Numbered from the stretch's first letter, positions 23,947 to 32,479 are shown. The stretch: DNA of 64,000 nucleotides from Microbacterium salsuginis (GCF_012524205.1 NZ_JABACI010000001.1:1240001-1304000), one strand, 5' to 3'. A program made the numbers and translations. The notes: generated by a model not told the origin, from the sequence alone.

Positions 23947-24639
23947 ATGCCTGATCCGCTCGAGACGCTCGTCGCGCGTCTGCTCGATCTTTCGACCATC
24001 GACGAAGACACCGGACGGCGGCGTCTGCCACCCGAGCGGGAGCTGGGGGATGCTCTCGGCATGAGCCGCGGCGCTCTGCGCGAGCAGCTCGCGGTGCTGG
24101 AGCGCCTCGGGTTCCTCCATCGCACGCAAGGGCGCGGCACGTACCTCGAGACACCGTCCTTCGGCTTCGTGCGGACGTACTTCGCGATCGCGCATTCGCT
24201 GGGATATCTCACCGACGCGCACGTCGCCGACTCCCGTGAGCTGATCGAGGCGGCGGTGGCCGAATCGGCCGCCCGTGTGGCCACCGACGCGCAGATCGCC
24301 GGGCTGCGCGAGTCCGTCGATCGCATGGTGACCGGCGAGGCCCGCGGGGATCTGGCCATGGTCCACGCCGCCGACGCGGACTTCCACCGCCGGCTGCTGC
24401 GGATCCTCGACAACCCGATCCTGGAACTGCTGCAGGAGGGTCTCCGGCGGTCCCTCCAGCAGGACATGCGCACGCGTCGCCTGTCGGTCTCGCCCGGAAG
24501 CACCGGGGAGGCGTTCGATCGCGCCCACGCCGACATCGTCGATGCGATTGCTGCGCACGATCCGGATGCCGCCCGCCTGGCGATGCGGCGTCACTTCGAA
24601 GTCGCGGGGGGTATGGCCTCGGCGTCGAGGTCTTCCTGA
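23947..24639 (+). CDS. GntR-family regulator, FadR subfamily
   Basis: A 230-residue regulator: winged helix with PPERELGDALGMSRGALREQLAVLERLG, then an all-helical FCD ligand domain containing the metal-binding pattern (Asp and His in SRELIEAAV, HAADADFHRRLL, HADIVDAI). GGGGAGG lies 4 nt before the ATG at 23947, which excludes a longer upstream frame. It probably binds the TGGTCCGACCA site upstream of itself. The effector, likely a small carboxylic acid, is unknown. It faces rocD convergently, so control of the arginine genes is possible but not shown. Confidence 0.9.
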   Translation: MPDPLETLVARLLDLSTIDEDTGRRRLPPERELGDALGMSRGALREQLAVLERLGFLHRTQGRGTYLETPSFGFVRTYFAIAHSLGYLTDAHVADSRELIEAAVAESAARVATDAQIAGLRESVDRMVTGEARGDLAMVHAADADFHRRLLRILDNPILELLQEGLRRSLQQDMRTRRLSVSPGSTGEAFDRAHADIVDAIAAHDPDAARLAMRRHFEVAGGMASASRSS

Positions 24640-24685
24640 ACGGCAGCACCACCCGGCCCCGGTGAACCCGTGGCCCGCTGGTGTG

Positions 24686-25912
24686 TCAGGCTGCGAGGAC
24701 CACGCGCAGCTGCTCGACGGCCCAGTCGAGCTCGGTCGCCCGCACCACGAGCGGCGGTGCGATGCGGATCGTGTGCCCGTGCGTGTCCTTGACGAGCACG
24801 CCGCGCGCGATCAGCCGCTCCGCGATCTCGCGACCGGTGCCGGCGGCCGGGTCGATGTCGACGCCGGCCCACAGCCCGACCACGCGCACAGCGGTGACGC
24901 CGTGACCGACGAGCTCGCCGAGCTTGGCCTCGAGGTGCTCGCCCAGCAGCTTCGCGCGGTCCTGGAACTCGCCGCTCTGCAGCATCTCGACCACGCGCAG
25001 CCCGACGGCCGCTGCCAGCGGGTTGCCACCGAACGTCGAGCCGTGCTCGCCCGGCCGGATCACGCCGAGCACATCGCGGTCGGCGACGACGGCCGAGACG
25101 GGCAGGATGCCGCCGCCCAGCGCCTTGCCGAGCAGATACACGTCGGGCACCACGCCCTCGCGGTCGCACGCGAAGGTCTCGCCGACGCGGCCGAGCCCGG
25201 ACTGGATCTCGTCCGCGATCATCAGAACGTTGTGAGCGGTGCAGATCTCGCGGACCGCGCGGAGGTACCCCTCGGGAGGCAGCACGACGCCCGCCTCGCC
25301 CTGGATGGGCTCGATGAGGACGGCGGCGGTCTCGGGCGTGATCGCCGCTTCGATCGCGGTGGCGTCGCCGAAGGGCACGCCGACGAAGCCCGGCGCGAAC
25401 GGGCCGAAGTCACCACGCGCGTCGGGGTCGTCGCTGAATCCGACGATCGTCGTCGTGCGGCCGTGGAAGTTGCCGTGCGCGACCACGATGGCCGCGGCAT
25501 CCGGAGTGATCCCCTTCACGCGATAGCCCCACGCCCGCGCGACCTTGATCGCGGTCTCGACAGCCTCGGCGCCGGTGTTCATCGGCAGCACGAGCTCCTT
25601 GCCGCACAGCGCGGCGAGCGCGGCGGCGAAGGGCCCCAGACGGTCGTTGTGGTACGCGCGGCTGGTGAGCGTCAGACGGTTCAGCTGCTCCTGCGCAGCG
25701 GCGAGGAGAGCCGGATGCCCGTGCCCGAAGTTGAGCGCCGAGTAGGCCGACAGCAGATCGAGGTACCGCTTGCCCTCGACGTCTGTCACCCACGCTCCCT
25801 CGCCGCGTGAGATCACGACGGGAAGCGGGTGGTAGTTGTGTGCGACGTGCTCTTCTTCGCCGGCGATGATGCGGATCATCGCGGTGTCGAGGGTGGCGTG
25901 CGAGGGGGTCAT
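24686..25912 (-). CDS. rocD: Ornithine aminotransferase
   Basis: A 408-residue class III PLP aminotransferase that converts ornithine plus 2-oxoglutarate to glutamate semialdehyde and glutamate. The PLP lysine is K263 in LLGKALGGG; other family marks are MNTGAEAVETAIK, GNFHGRT and ADEIQSGLGR. The ATG at 25912 is chosen because AGGAG lies 6 nt upstream. It follows the dimethylargininase-like gene by 10 bp, so both are one operon. The product glutamate semialdehyde/P5C could be oxidised by the P5C dehydrogenase half of PutA at 41.5-45.3 kb. The function is well supported. Confidence 0.93.
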   Translation of the reverse strand: MTPSHATLDTAMIRIIAGEEEHVAHNYHPLPVVISRGEGAWVTDVEGKRYLDLLSAYSALNFGHGHPALLAAAQEQLNRLTLTSRAYHNDRLGPFAAALAALCGKELVLPMNTGAEAVETAIKVARAWGYRVKGITPDAAAIVVAHGNFHGRTTTIVGFSDDPDARGDFGPFAPGFVGVPFGDATAIEAAITPETAAVLIEPIQGEAGVVLPPEGYLRAVREICTAHNVLMIADEIQSGLGRVGETFACDREGVVPDVYLLGKALGGGILPVSAVVADRDVLGVIRPGEHGSTFGGNPLAAAVGLRVVEMLQSGEFQDRAKLLGEHLEAKLGELVGHGVTAVRVVGLWAGVDIDPAAGTGREIAERLIARGVLVKDTHGHTIRIAPPLVVRATELDWAVEQLRVVLAA

Positions 25913-25922
25913 GATGCTCCTG

Positions 25923-26807
25923 TCAGCGCCGCAGCTCGAGGGTGCAGCACTTGATGCCGCCGCCGCCGAGCAGCAGCTCGGACAGGTCGACCAGCACGGG
26001 GTTGTAGCCGCGCTCACGCAGCTGGGCCTCGAAGCCCTTCGCGCGCGGCGAGATGATCACGTTGAGTCCGTCGCTGGCGGAGTTCAGGCCGAAGACGGCC
26101 CCGTCGGCGTCGGCCACGCGGATGGCGTCGGGGTAGCGCTCGGCGAGGATCGCCTGGCTGCGCTCGTCGAATGCACCCGGCAGGTAGGCGATGTTCGCGC
26201 GCTCCACGCCGCCCGGGCCCTCGACGGGGTCGAGCACGGAGATGGCGGTGTCGAGGTGGTAGAAGCGCGGGTCGACCAGGTTGAGGCTCACGACCTCTTT
26301 GCCGAAGACCTCGGCGAGCTCGCGGTGGCTGTCACCGGTGGAGCGGAACCCCGTGCCGGCAAGGATCGTGTCGCCGACGAGCAGGAAGTCCCCCTCCCCC
26401 TCGTTCACCTCGACCGGCTCGGCGACCTCGAACCCGTTCGCCCGGAACCAGTCCATGAACGCGGGGCCCTCGGGCACGCGCTCCTGGAACCGGAACTTGG
26501 CGCCGTACGCGACGTTGTCGATGACGAAGCCGCCGTTGGCGGTATAGACCATGTCGGGCAGACCCTCGATCGGGTCGATCAGGTGCACCTCGTGGCCCAG
26601 CTCGATGTACGTGTCGTACAGCTTCTGCCACTGCTGCACCGCGAGCGCGGTGTCGGTCGGGTTCGCCGGCTCCATCCACGGGTTGATCGTGTAGCTCACC
26701 GTGAAGTGCTCGGGACGGCACATGAGGTAGCGGCGGTGCTGCTGGATCCGGGCCGCTCCGGTGGCGGTGGTGGTCGAGGCGCCGGGCGCGGTGTCGTGGG
26801 TGGACAT
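25923..26807 (-). CDS. Dimethylargininase-like amidinohydrolase
   Basis: A 294-residue guanidino-group modifying enzyme. Segments YTANGGFVIDN, GEGDFLLVGDTILAGTGFR, FYHLDTAISVL (catalytic His) and IKCCTLELRR (catalytic Cys) match the DDAH/amidinotransferase superfamily. Such enzymes hydrolyse N-methylated arginines to citrulline, or in some bacteria release ornithine from arginine. AAGGAGA lies 5 nt before the ATG. Pairing with rocD is known in other Actinobacteria (mycobacterial rocD region) and suggests an arginine-to-ornithine route. Which reaction this one performs cannot be read from sequence. Confidence 0.85.
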   Translation of the reverse strand: MSTHDTAPGASTTTATGAARIQQHRRYLMCRPEHFTVSYTINPWMEPANPTDTALAVQQWQKLYDTYIELGHEVHLIDPIEGLPDMVYTANGGFVIDNVAYGAKFRFQERVPEGPAFMDWFRANGFEVAEPVEVNEGEGDFLLVGDTILAGTGFRSTGDSHRELAEVFGKEVVSLNLVDPRFYHLDTAISVLDPVEGPGGVERANIAYLPGAFDERSQAILAERYPDAIRVADADGAVFGLNSASDGLNVIISPRAKGFEAQLRERGYNPVLVDLSELLLGGGGIKCCTLELRR

Positions 26808-26945
26808 CTGTCTCCTTGCGAACGTGCGGCGGACGCTGTCCAGAGGCCCGGCGGAGCTGCGGAAGCCGGCGACTCGGGCACGCCGCACTCATTCTCTCAC
26901 GATGCCTGTGCACCGCCTGGGAATGCGCGCACCGGATGCCTCGGC

Positions 26946-27965
26946 TCAGTCGGACGCGGTCACCACCACTTTGCCCACCGTGTGACCGGCGGCGACATGG
27001 GCGAGGGCGGCGCGTGCCTGATCGAACGGGAAGGTCCGCTCGATGACCGGCCGGACACGGCCCGCCACGACGTGCGCGGCGAGCTGCGCCAGCACGCCGG
27101 TATCGGTCGCCGCCACGAACGCGCGCAGCGGTCGCCGCGAGCCGATCGACATCAGCGCGGCGCGGAGGATCCGGCCCATCGGTCCGAGAATGCGACCGCC
27201 CTCGCCGGCGACCAGCACGACCGTGCCGCCATCCCGGACGAGGCTCCGAAGGGCGCGCAGCGGCGCTGTTCCTGCGATGTCGATGACGGCGTAGAACGAG
27301 CCGGGCGCAAGCTCGGGCGAGCCGGGCTGGACCTGCCGGTAGTCGAACGAGCGGGTGGCGCCGAGCCCCTCGACGAGCGGACGATTGCGCTCACCGCACA
27401 GCGCCCACACTTCCGCTCCACGCAAGGCGGCGAGCTGCACGGCGAAAGTGCCCACACCGCCCGAGGCGCCGATCACGAGCACACGCCGAGTGGACCCGCC
27501 GACGCCGGCCAGGTCGAGCGCCTGCCACGCCGTGCCGCCGGCGATCGGCAGCGTCGCCGCGAGCGCCGGGTCGAGGTCGGCCGGGCGCCGCGCGAGGCGC
27601 TTCGCCGGGGCGAGCGCGAGGCGAGCCAGCCCGCCGCCACCGGGGAGCTCCGTGAAGACCTCGTCGCCGACCGCGAAGTCCGTGACTCCGCCACCGACTG
27701 CGACGACGGTGGCCGCGACATCCATCCCCCGCACCGGCTGCTTCGGACGGCGCAGCCCGAATGCGGCGCGCACGAGCCGGGGCTCGCCTCGCATCACCCG
27801 TAGGTCGCCGTTGTTGAGGGCGGTCACGCGCGGGCGCAGCAGGACCTCGCCCCTGCCCGGGGTGGGCGCCCCCGCCTCTTCGAGCACGACGGCGTCGGGC
27901 TCGCCGTAGCGGTCCTGGCGCCACGCGGGCATCGTGCCGGTCTCGGTCTGGGCGTGTGCGGTCAT
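26946..27965 (-). CDS. MDR-family NAD(P)H-dependent oxidoreductase
   Basis: A 339-residue medium-chain dehydrogenase/reductase of the quinone oxidoreductase-like, zinc-free branch. The N-terminal GroES-like half (GEVLLRPRVTALNNGDLRV written in two parts: GEVLLRPRV and ALNNGDLRV) precedes the Rossmann motif VLVIGASGGVGTFAVQLA. No structural zinc cysteines. The ATG at 27965 follows GGAGGAATGAC; it begins 1 bp after the XRE regulator stop, so the ribosome site lies within that gene. Probably co-transcribed with the regulator and a membrane protein. Substrate unknown; likely an enone or quinone. Confidence 0.87.
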   Translation of the reverse strand: MTAHAQTETGTMPAWRQDRYGEPDAVVLEEAGAPTPGRGEVLLRPRVTALNNGDLRVMRGEPRLVRAAFGLRRPKQPVRGMDVAATVVAVGGGVTDFAVGDEVFTELPGGGGLARLALAPAKRLARRPADLDPALAATLPIAGGTAWQALDLAGVGGSTRRVLVIGASGGVGTFAVQLAALRGAEVWALCGERNRPLVEGLGATRSFDYRQVQPGSPELAPGSFYAVIDIAGTAPLRALRSLVRDGGTVVLVAGEGGRILGPMGRILRAALMSIGSRRPLRAFVAATDTGVLAQLAAHVVAGRVRPVIERTFPFDQARAALAHVAAGHTVGKVVVTASD

Positions 27966-27966
27966 G

Positions 27967-28182
27967 TCATTCCTCCGGGTACTGGAAGACGTCGTCGAGG
28001 CCGACCCCGAAGACACGGGAGATCTGGAAGGCGAGCTCGAGCGTGGGTGAGTACCTGCCCTGCTCGATCGCGATGAGGGTCTGGCGCGTGACGCCGATGC
28101 GCCCCGCGAGCTCGGCCTGCGTGAGCCCGGCGGACTCCCGCAGCGACCGGATGGAGTTGGTCACGCGCGTGGGCTTGACCAT
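27967..28182 (-). CDS. Small XRE-family regulator
   Basis: A 71-residue single-domain Cro/CI-type regulator: IRSLRESAGLTQAELAGRIG, then the recognition helix VTRQTLIAIEQGRY and the conserved SPTLELAFQISRVFGVGLDDVF. Proteins of this size are usually paired with a small membrane protein, as here, where the upstream gene stop and this start share a base (TGATG). It probably binds the two mirrored sites around 28633-28693, which contain the -35 boxes of both divergent transcripts. Family firm; target inferred from context. Confidence 0.9.
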   Translation of the reverse strand: MVKPTRVTNSIRSLRESAGLTQAELAGRIGVTRQTLIAIEQGRYSPTLELAFQISRVFGVGLDDVFQYPEE

Positions 28183-28616
28183 CAGACCAGCCCGCGGCGG
28201 TAGGCGATCACGCTGGCGATGCCGCCCACGGTGAAGGAGACGGCGAAGCCGAAGAACATCGTGTTGGCGATCCAGAACCAGTCCGCCTCGAAGGCGCACA
28301 GCACGAGGACACCGAGGCCGGCGATGGTCATGAACGCCTGGCCGACGCGCGTCGACATGTGCGAGATGTCGCGATCGCGCTGATCCGACTTGCCCACCTC
28401 GTCGGGATTCTTGAGGCCGGCGAGCATGCCCCACACGATGCTCAGGACGATGGCGCCGACGATGCTGCCGCCGATGGTCCACAGCATGATCGGCACCCAG
28501 TCGACGTCGGTGAGCGGACCGCCGCCCGCCTGCTGCAGCACGACGATCACATACGCCGTCATGGCGACGAACGTCGCGATCAGGCTCGACCACAGGTTGC
28601 GCTCTTCATAGACCAT
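28182..28616 (-). CDS. Four-helix membrane protein of unknown function
   Basis: A 144-residue integral membrane protein with four predicted helices (around LIATFVAMTAYVIVVL, IMLWTIGGSIVGAIVLSIVW, FMTIAGLGVLVLCAF and TMFFGFAVSFTVGGIA). A charged loop (KNPDEVGKSDQRDRD) separates helices 2 and 3. Start at 28616 uses AAGGA 8 nt upstream; an ATG at 28625 directly abuts that site. It heads an operon with the XRE regulator and MDR dehydrogenase. Similar membrane-protein/XRE pairs are common; function not known. Confidence 0.8.
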   Translation of the reverse strand: MVYEERNLWSSLIATFVAMTAYVIVVLQQAGGGPLTDVDWVPIMLWTIGGSIVGAIVLSIVWGMLAGLKNPDEVGKSDQRDRDISHMSTRVGQAFMTIAGLGVLVLCAFEADWFWIANTMFFGFAVSFTVGGIASVIAYRRGLV

Positions 28617-28632
28617 CGGCCTCATCCTTCGA

Positions 28633-28693
28633 GTAAAAGATTCTTGACACGGACGATAGCCCGCCGTAGCGTGCGGTGTCAAGAATTGTTTAC
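28633..28693. promoter_or_regulatory. Interlocked divergent promoters inside an inverted repeat
   Basis: Plus strand: TTGACA (28644-28649), 17 bp, TAGCGT (28667-28672). Minus strand: TTGACA (28682-28677), 18 bp, TATCGT (28658-28653). The two promoters occupy the same DNA in opposite directions. Both -35 boxes lie in the arms of an inverted repeat, GTAAA-nn-ATTCTTGACAC (28633-28650) and its inverse (28676-28693), 16 of 18 positions identical. Likely binding sites of the XRE regulator. Confidence 0.7.
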
Positions 28694-28709
28694 ACAAGGG
28701 AGTCGTCCG

Positions 28710-29411
28710 ATGCACACCCTCACTCACACCGCCCGCTGGACGGGCGCGGCCTACCTCGCACTGGCGGCGTTCGGCATGGCGGGGTTCCTCCTCATCCGGC
28801 CGCAGCTGTACATTCCCGGCAACGCCGACGCGACGCTCGCCGCACTGCACTCACACGCCGCGCTCGCCCACCTCGCGCTCGTACTCGAAGTCGGGATCGT
28901 CGCGGCTCAGGCGCTGGCCGCGCTCGGGTTCTACGCGCTCTTCCGCCAGGACCGACCGGACGCCGCATTCGGCGTGGCAGCCTTCGGCATGGCGAACGCG
29001 GCGGCCATCCTCGGCAGCGTCGCGATGATGACGACCGCCGTCGGAATCGCCGAAGCGCCGGCACGAGCAGCGGATGCCGCGGCCACCGTCGCGATGCTGT
29101 TCCAGATCTCGCAGGGCTTCTGGACGGCGGGCGGGCTCTTCTTCGGTCTCTGGCTGATCCCGATGGGCGTCTACATCCTCTCCACATCCCGGATGCCCCG
29201 GGCGCTCGGATGGCTCCTGGTCGGCGGCGGCGCCGGGTACATCGCCGGCACCGCGATCGGTCTTGGCTGGGCGGGGGCGCCGAGCTGGCTCGTCGACGCG
29301 CTGCCGCTGCCCGCGACGGTCGGCGAGTTCTGGATGATCGCCTACCTCTTGATCCGGGGCATCCGCACCGGCACGGCCGGCGCGCCGGCGCGTGGAACGA
29401 TGGTCGGATGA
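28710..29411 (+). CDS. DUF4386-type membrane protein
   Basis: A 233-residue membrane protein with about six helices, beginning with HTARWTGAAYLALAAFGMAG and containing the LRPQLY-like loop (LIRPQLYIPGNADATLAALH) and the WLIPMGVYILSTSRMPRALGW-type ending (key part LIPMGVYILSTSRMP), features of the DUF4386 family. Function unknown. AAGGGAG is 7 nt before the ATG. It is driven by the rightward member of the interlocked promoter pair and overlaps the next gene by 4 bp (ATGA). Confidence 0.82.
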   Translation: MHTLTHTARWTGAAYLALAAFGMAGFLLIRPQLYIPGNADATLAALHSHAALAHLALVLEVGIVAAQALAALGFYALFRQDRPDAAFGVAAFGMANAAAILGSVAMMTTAVGIAEAPARAADAAATVAMLFQISQGFWTAGGLFFGLWLIPMGVYILSTSRMPRALGWLLVGGGAGYIAGTAIGLGWAGAPSWLVDALPLPATVGEFWMIAYLLIRGIRTGTAGAPARGTMVG

Positions 29412-29968
29412 CCTCCGACACCGCTGCGATGCTCCGCGCCGTCCCCTCGCTGGTCGGCTCGCCTCCACCGCTCGATCTCGCCCAGCTGCCATCCACGCCG
29501 GAAGAGCTCTTCCTGCAGTGGCTCTCGATGGCGCTGGACGCCGGCATAGCCGAGCCTCTCGCCATGACGGTCGCGACGGTGGACGCGAACGGGATGCCGG
29601 ACGCCCGTCTGCTGATCCTCAAGGACGTCGGCCCGGAAGGCTGGGCCTTCGCCTCGGAGCGCTCGAGCGAGAAGGGACAGCAGCTCGCAGCTGCTCCCGC
29701 CGCGGCGCTGTCGTTCTGGTGGCAACCCCAGATGCGCGCCGTCCGCGTACGGGGCGCCGTCGTCGAAGCCGAGCCGGACGAGAGCGCCGCGGACCTTGCG
29801 CGCCGCCCCGCCGAGGTGCGCGCCACCCTGCCCGAGGGCGAGTGGGTGCTGTGGCGCGTCGTGCCCGACCACGTCGAGTTCTGGCAGGGCTCCCCCGACC
29901 GTCGCCACCTGCGGCTCACGTACGACCGCGTCGAGGGCGAGTGGACCATCACGCGACCTCAGTCGTGA
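29408..29968 (+). CDS. Pyridoxamine 5'-phosphate oxidase-family protein
   Basis: A 186-residue FMN-binding split-barrel protein. Similar to PdxH in MTVATVDANGMPDARLLILKDV, WWQPQMRAVRVRG and the C-terminal VEFWQGSPDRRHLRL, where canonical PdxH has EFWQG-RLHDR. It is shorter than PdxH (about 215 residues) and its C-terminus departs from RLHDR, so activity on pyridoxine phosphate is not certain. Start overlaps the DUF4386 gene stop. A strong hairpin follows. Likely cytoplasmic. Confidence 0.85.
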   Translation: MTSDTAAMLRAVPSLVGSPPPLDLAQLPSTPEELFLQWLSMALDAGIAEPLAMTVATVDANGMPDARLLILKDVGPEGWAFASERSSEKGQQLAAAPAAALSFWWQPQMRAVRVRGAVVEAEPDESAADLARRPAEVRATLPEGEWVLWRVVPDHVEFWQGSPDRRHLRLTYDRVEGEWTITRPQS

Positions 29969-29974
29969 AACGAC

Positions 29975-30006
29975 GCACCGACGCTCCCGAATGGGAGCGC
30001 CGGTGC
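29975..30006. terminator. Bidirectional terminator hairpin
   Basis: GCACCG-A-CGCTCCC, loop GAAT, GGGAGCG-C-CGGTGC: 13 paired bases with one mismatch, lying exactly between two convergent stop codons. Confidence 0.7.
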
Positions 30007-30022
30007 GCCGTCGCGTGATCTC

Positions 30023-32233
30023 CTACTCGGCGCCGTCCTGGAACAGGCGCGGGGCGAAGTCGATCAGGTTCTGCTGCCACACATCCCATCCGTGCGGTCC
30101 GACGGTCACGCCGTTGAACTCGTACTCGATGCCCAGCTGATCCAGCACCGGCAGGGAGTTCATCACCGATCCGTACGTGAAGTCGGTGATGTCGCCCGTG
30201 TAGAGCCGGTACAGCTCGGTTCCGGCGTTGATGGCCGCGGCATCGACACCAGCCGTGCCGCCGAAGCCTGCCGCGAAGGTGCCGATCCATGCGAACTCAC
30301 CGGGGTGCGCCTTCAGCACCGAGACCGTGCGCGCGCCGCCGGCCGACAAGCCCGCCAGCGCCCGATCGAGGGGATCGCTGCTGATGTTGTAGCGCTCCTC
30401 CGTCACCGGGATCACGTTCTCCAGCAGCTCCCTCGGGTAGTTGCTGACGTTGCCGTTCGGCATCACGACGACCATCGGCTCGATCGCGCCGTCGATCGAC
30501 AGGTTGTCGAGGATCTGACGCGCGCGCCCCACCTCGACCCAGTCCGTCCAGCTCTGCCCGCCGCCGTGGTTGAGCACGAACACCGGGTAGGGCTCGGCCC
30601 GCTCAGGGTCGTACCCCGGCGGGGTCCACACGTAGGCGCTGCGCTCCTGGCCTGCGACCGTGCTCTGGTACGTCATGACCTCGAGGTCGCCGCCCTGGCC
30701 TTCGGGGACGTCGGCGAGCAGGCGTGAGCCCTCACCCGGAACGAGGAACGTGCTCCACGCGGGCTCGGACGTCACCTTGGTGGGGTTGGACGTGTCCTTC
30801 ACCGACTGGCGGTCGACGATGAGCCGGTAGTGGTAGAACTTCTCCTCGAGCGGCCCCACGGTCGCGCGCCAGCGGTCACCGACCTTGTTCATCTCCACCC
30901 GCAGCCAGCTTCCGCCCGGCGCCCAGTTCGCCCACACCGAGACGTACTCGGCGTCCGCGAAGTCGGTCGTGGTCTCGAACGTGACGAATCCGTCCTCGCT
31001 GAGCCACGGGGTGGGCGTGGTGCCCGGCGCCGGCGGCTCGAACCGCTCGGTGAGAGCCGTGTGCCCCTCGCTCATCGCGGGGTCCGACGGCGCGTCCGTG
31101 AACAGTCGCGGAGCGAAGTCGATGAGGTTCTCCTGCCACGCGTTCCAGTTGTGGCCGGCATCCGGATTGACTCCGTCGAACTGGTACTCGAGTCCGGCGG
31201 CGTCGAACTTCTGCAGCGAGTCGAAGACGCGGTTGTACGCCGAATCCGTCTTGTTGCCGACATAGATGCGGACCAGGTCGGTGCGGTCGTTGATCCGGGC
31301 CACCGTGGTGGCGTCCAGCTCGCCGATCTGCCCGAACATGCTTCCGGAGCCGAAGATCCCGACGGACTCGAACTCGCCCGGGTGATCGCGAAGCACTGCG
31401 AACGACTGGCCGCCGCCCATCGACAGGCCCGCGAGCGCGCGGTGGTTCTTCGACGGTGACACGTTGTACGTGCTCTCGACTGCGGGAACGATGTTCTCGA
31501 GCAGCTCCGCGGTGAAGTCCGGCACGTTGCCGTTGCCCATCACGACGAGCATGTCCTGGATCTGCCCCGACAGCCACAGGTTGTCGAGGATCTGCTCGGC
31601 GCGGCCCACGTCGACCCAGTCGCGGTGGCCCTGGCCGCCGCCGTGCTGGAGGTACAGGACCGGCAGCTTCTTACCCCGGTCGGCGTGCGTCGGGGGCACC
31701 CACACGAGCGCCTCACGCTGCTCGCCGGCGACGGTGCTGTCGTAGGTGAGCGTCTCGATGCTGCCCGCTGCCTCCGGGGCGTCCGCCAGAAGTGCGGCCG
31801 ATTCGCCCGGGATGAAGAAGGTGCTCCACTCCGGCTCCGAGCCGACGCTCGTCGGGTTGCTCGTGTCCTTCAGGACTTTGCTGTCGTCGCCCGTGACCTG
31901 GTAGTAGTACAGGCCGGGCTCGAACGGCCCGTACGTCGCCGTCCAGTTCGCCCCGCTGCGCTGCAGGCCGATCTGGGCCCAGTTGTGGGACGGGCCGAAG
32001 TTGCCCTCGACGACCACCTGCGACACCGGGCCGACTGCGGACTCGACCGCGGCGTTCGGCACGGCGATGCGGAGGTATCCGTCCTCCTGAACCGCGATCC
32101 ACGGGTCGGCCGCCGCGGCGGGCGCCGCCGCGGTGAGCCCCGCCAGAGCCAGGAGCGCGGCCGTCAGCAGCGCGACCGGTCCTCGCGTTCTCCCGAACCG
32201 GCGCGTGCGCCGCATCTCGGATGTCATAACCAT
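30023..32233 (-). CDS. Secreted tandem CE1-type esterase (two modules)
   Basis: A 736-residue secreted protein. A signal peptide (basic start, hydrophobic core ALLTAALLALAGLTAAAPAA, cleavage near AAAAD) is followed by two homologous modules of about 345 residues. Each has a small beta-sandwich resembling CBM48-like domains (GPFEPGLYYYQV; GPLEEKFYHYRL) and an esterase-D/feruloyl-esterase alpha/beta domain. Nucleophiles are S271 (GLSMGGG) and S630 (GLSAGGA), 359 residues apart; each module has an HGGGQ strand and a terminal His (AGHNWNAWQ; GPHGWDVWQ). It probably removes feruloyl or acetyl groups from arabinoxylan. Shares an operator-rich intergenic region with the divergent esterase gene. Confidence 0.88.
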   Translation of the reverse strand: MVMTSEMRRTRRFGRTRGPVALLTAALLALAGLTAAAPAAAADPWIAVQEDGYLRIAVPNAAVESAVGPVSQVVVEGNFGPSHNWAQIGLQRSGANWTATYGPFEPGLYYYQVTGDDSKVLKDTSNPTSVGSEPEWSTFFIPGESAALLADAPEAAGSIETLTYDSTVAGEQREALVWVPPTHADRGKKLPVLYLQHGGGQGHRDWVDVGRAEQILDNLWLSGQIQDMLVVMGNGNVPDFTAELLENIVPAVESTYNVSPSKNHRALAGLSMGGGQSFAVLRDHPGEFESVGIFGSGSMFGQIGELDATTVARINDRTDLVRIYVGNKTDSAYNRVFDSLQKFDAAGLEYQFDGVNPDAGHNWNAWQENLIDFAPRLFTDAPSDPAMSEGHTALTERFEPPAPGTTPTPWLSEDGFVTFETTTDFADAEYVSVWANWAPGGSWLRVEMNKVGDRWRATVGPLEEKFYHYRLIVDRQSVKDTSNPTKVTSEPAWSTFLVPGEGSRLLADVPEGQGGDLEVMTYQSTVAGQERSAYVWTPPGYDPERAEPYPVFVLNHGGGQSWTDWVEVGRARQILDNLSIDGAIEPMVVVMPNGNVSNYPRELLENVIPVTEERYNISSDPLDRALAGLSAGGARTVSVLKAHPGEFAWIGTFAAGFGGTAGVDAAAINAGTELYRLYTGDITDFTYGSVMNSLPVLDQLGIEYEFNGVTVGPHGWDVWQQNLIDFAPRLFQDGAE

Positions 32234-32334
32234 CGATTCCTCGTCTCATCTGAGTGAACCGGCTCGACGAGCGATTGCACGCCCGCATGCCGGAGAGGTG
32301 GAAGACGATTCACGACGTTGCGCACCACAACTCA

Positions 32335-32350
32335 TTTACAACGTCGTAAA
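32335..32350. promoter_or_regulatory. LacI-type operator, esterase region O1
   Basis: TTTACAACGTCGTAAA, a 16-bp near-perfect palindrome about 100 bp upstream of the leftward esterase gene. A weaker related site, TTCACGACGTTGCGCA, lies at 32309-32324. Confidence 0.7.
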
Positions 32351-32401
32351 TTGCCGTACGCCGACACTCTGGCAAGGTCTGGGCGAACGGTCAAGACCAA
32401 A

Positions 32402-32417
32402 TCTGCAACGTTGTGAA
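32402..32417. promoter_or_regulatory. LacI-type operator, esterase region O2 (weak)
   Basis: TCTGCAACGTTGTGAA keeps the CAACGTTGT core and loses the outer symmetry. Intermediate between O1 and O3. Confidence 0.45.
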
Positions 32418-32456
32418 TCCGCGCCGTCCGGACTCGGCCGTCCGGATGTCGAGTGA

Positions 32457-32472
32457 TTTACAACGTCGTAAA
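32457..32472. promoter_or_regulatory. LacI-type operator, esterase region O3
   Basis: TTTACAACGTCGTAAA, identical to O1 and O4 and centred 23 bp from O4, about two helical turns. Confidence 0.7.
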
Positions 32473-32479
32473 GATTCTC

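Noticed and set aside
24640..24685. A terminator between the convergent GntR and rocD genes.
   Set aside because: Only weak, mismatched stems could be drawn in the 46 bp, so none is listed.
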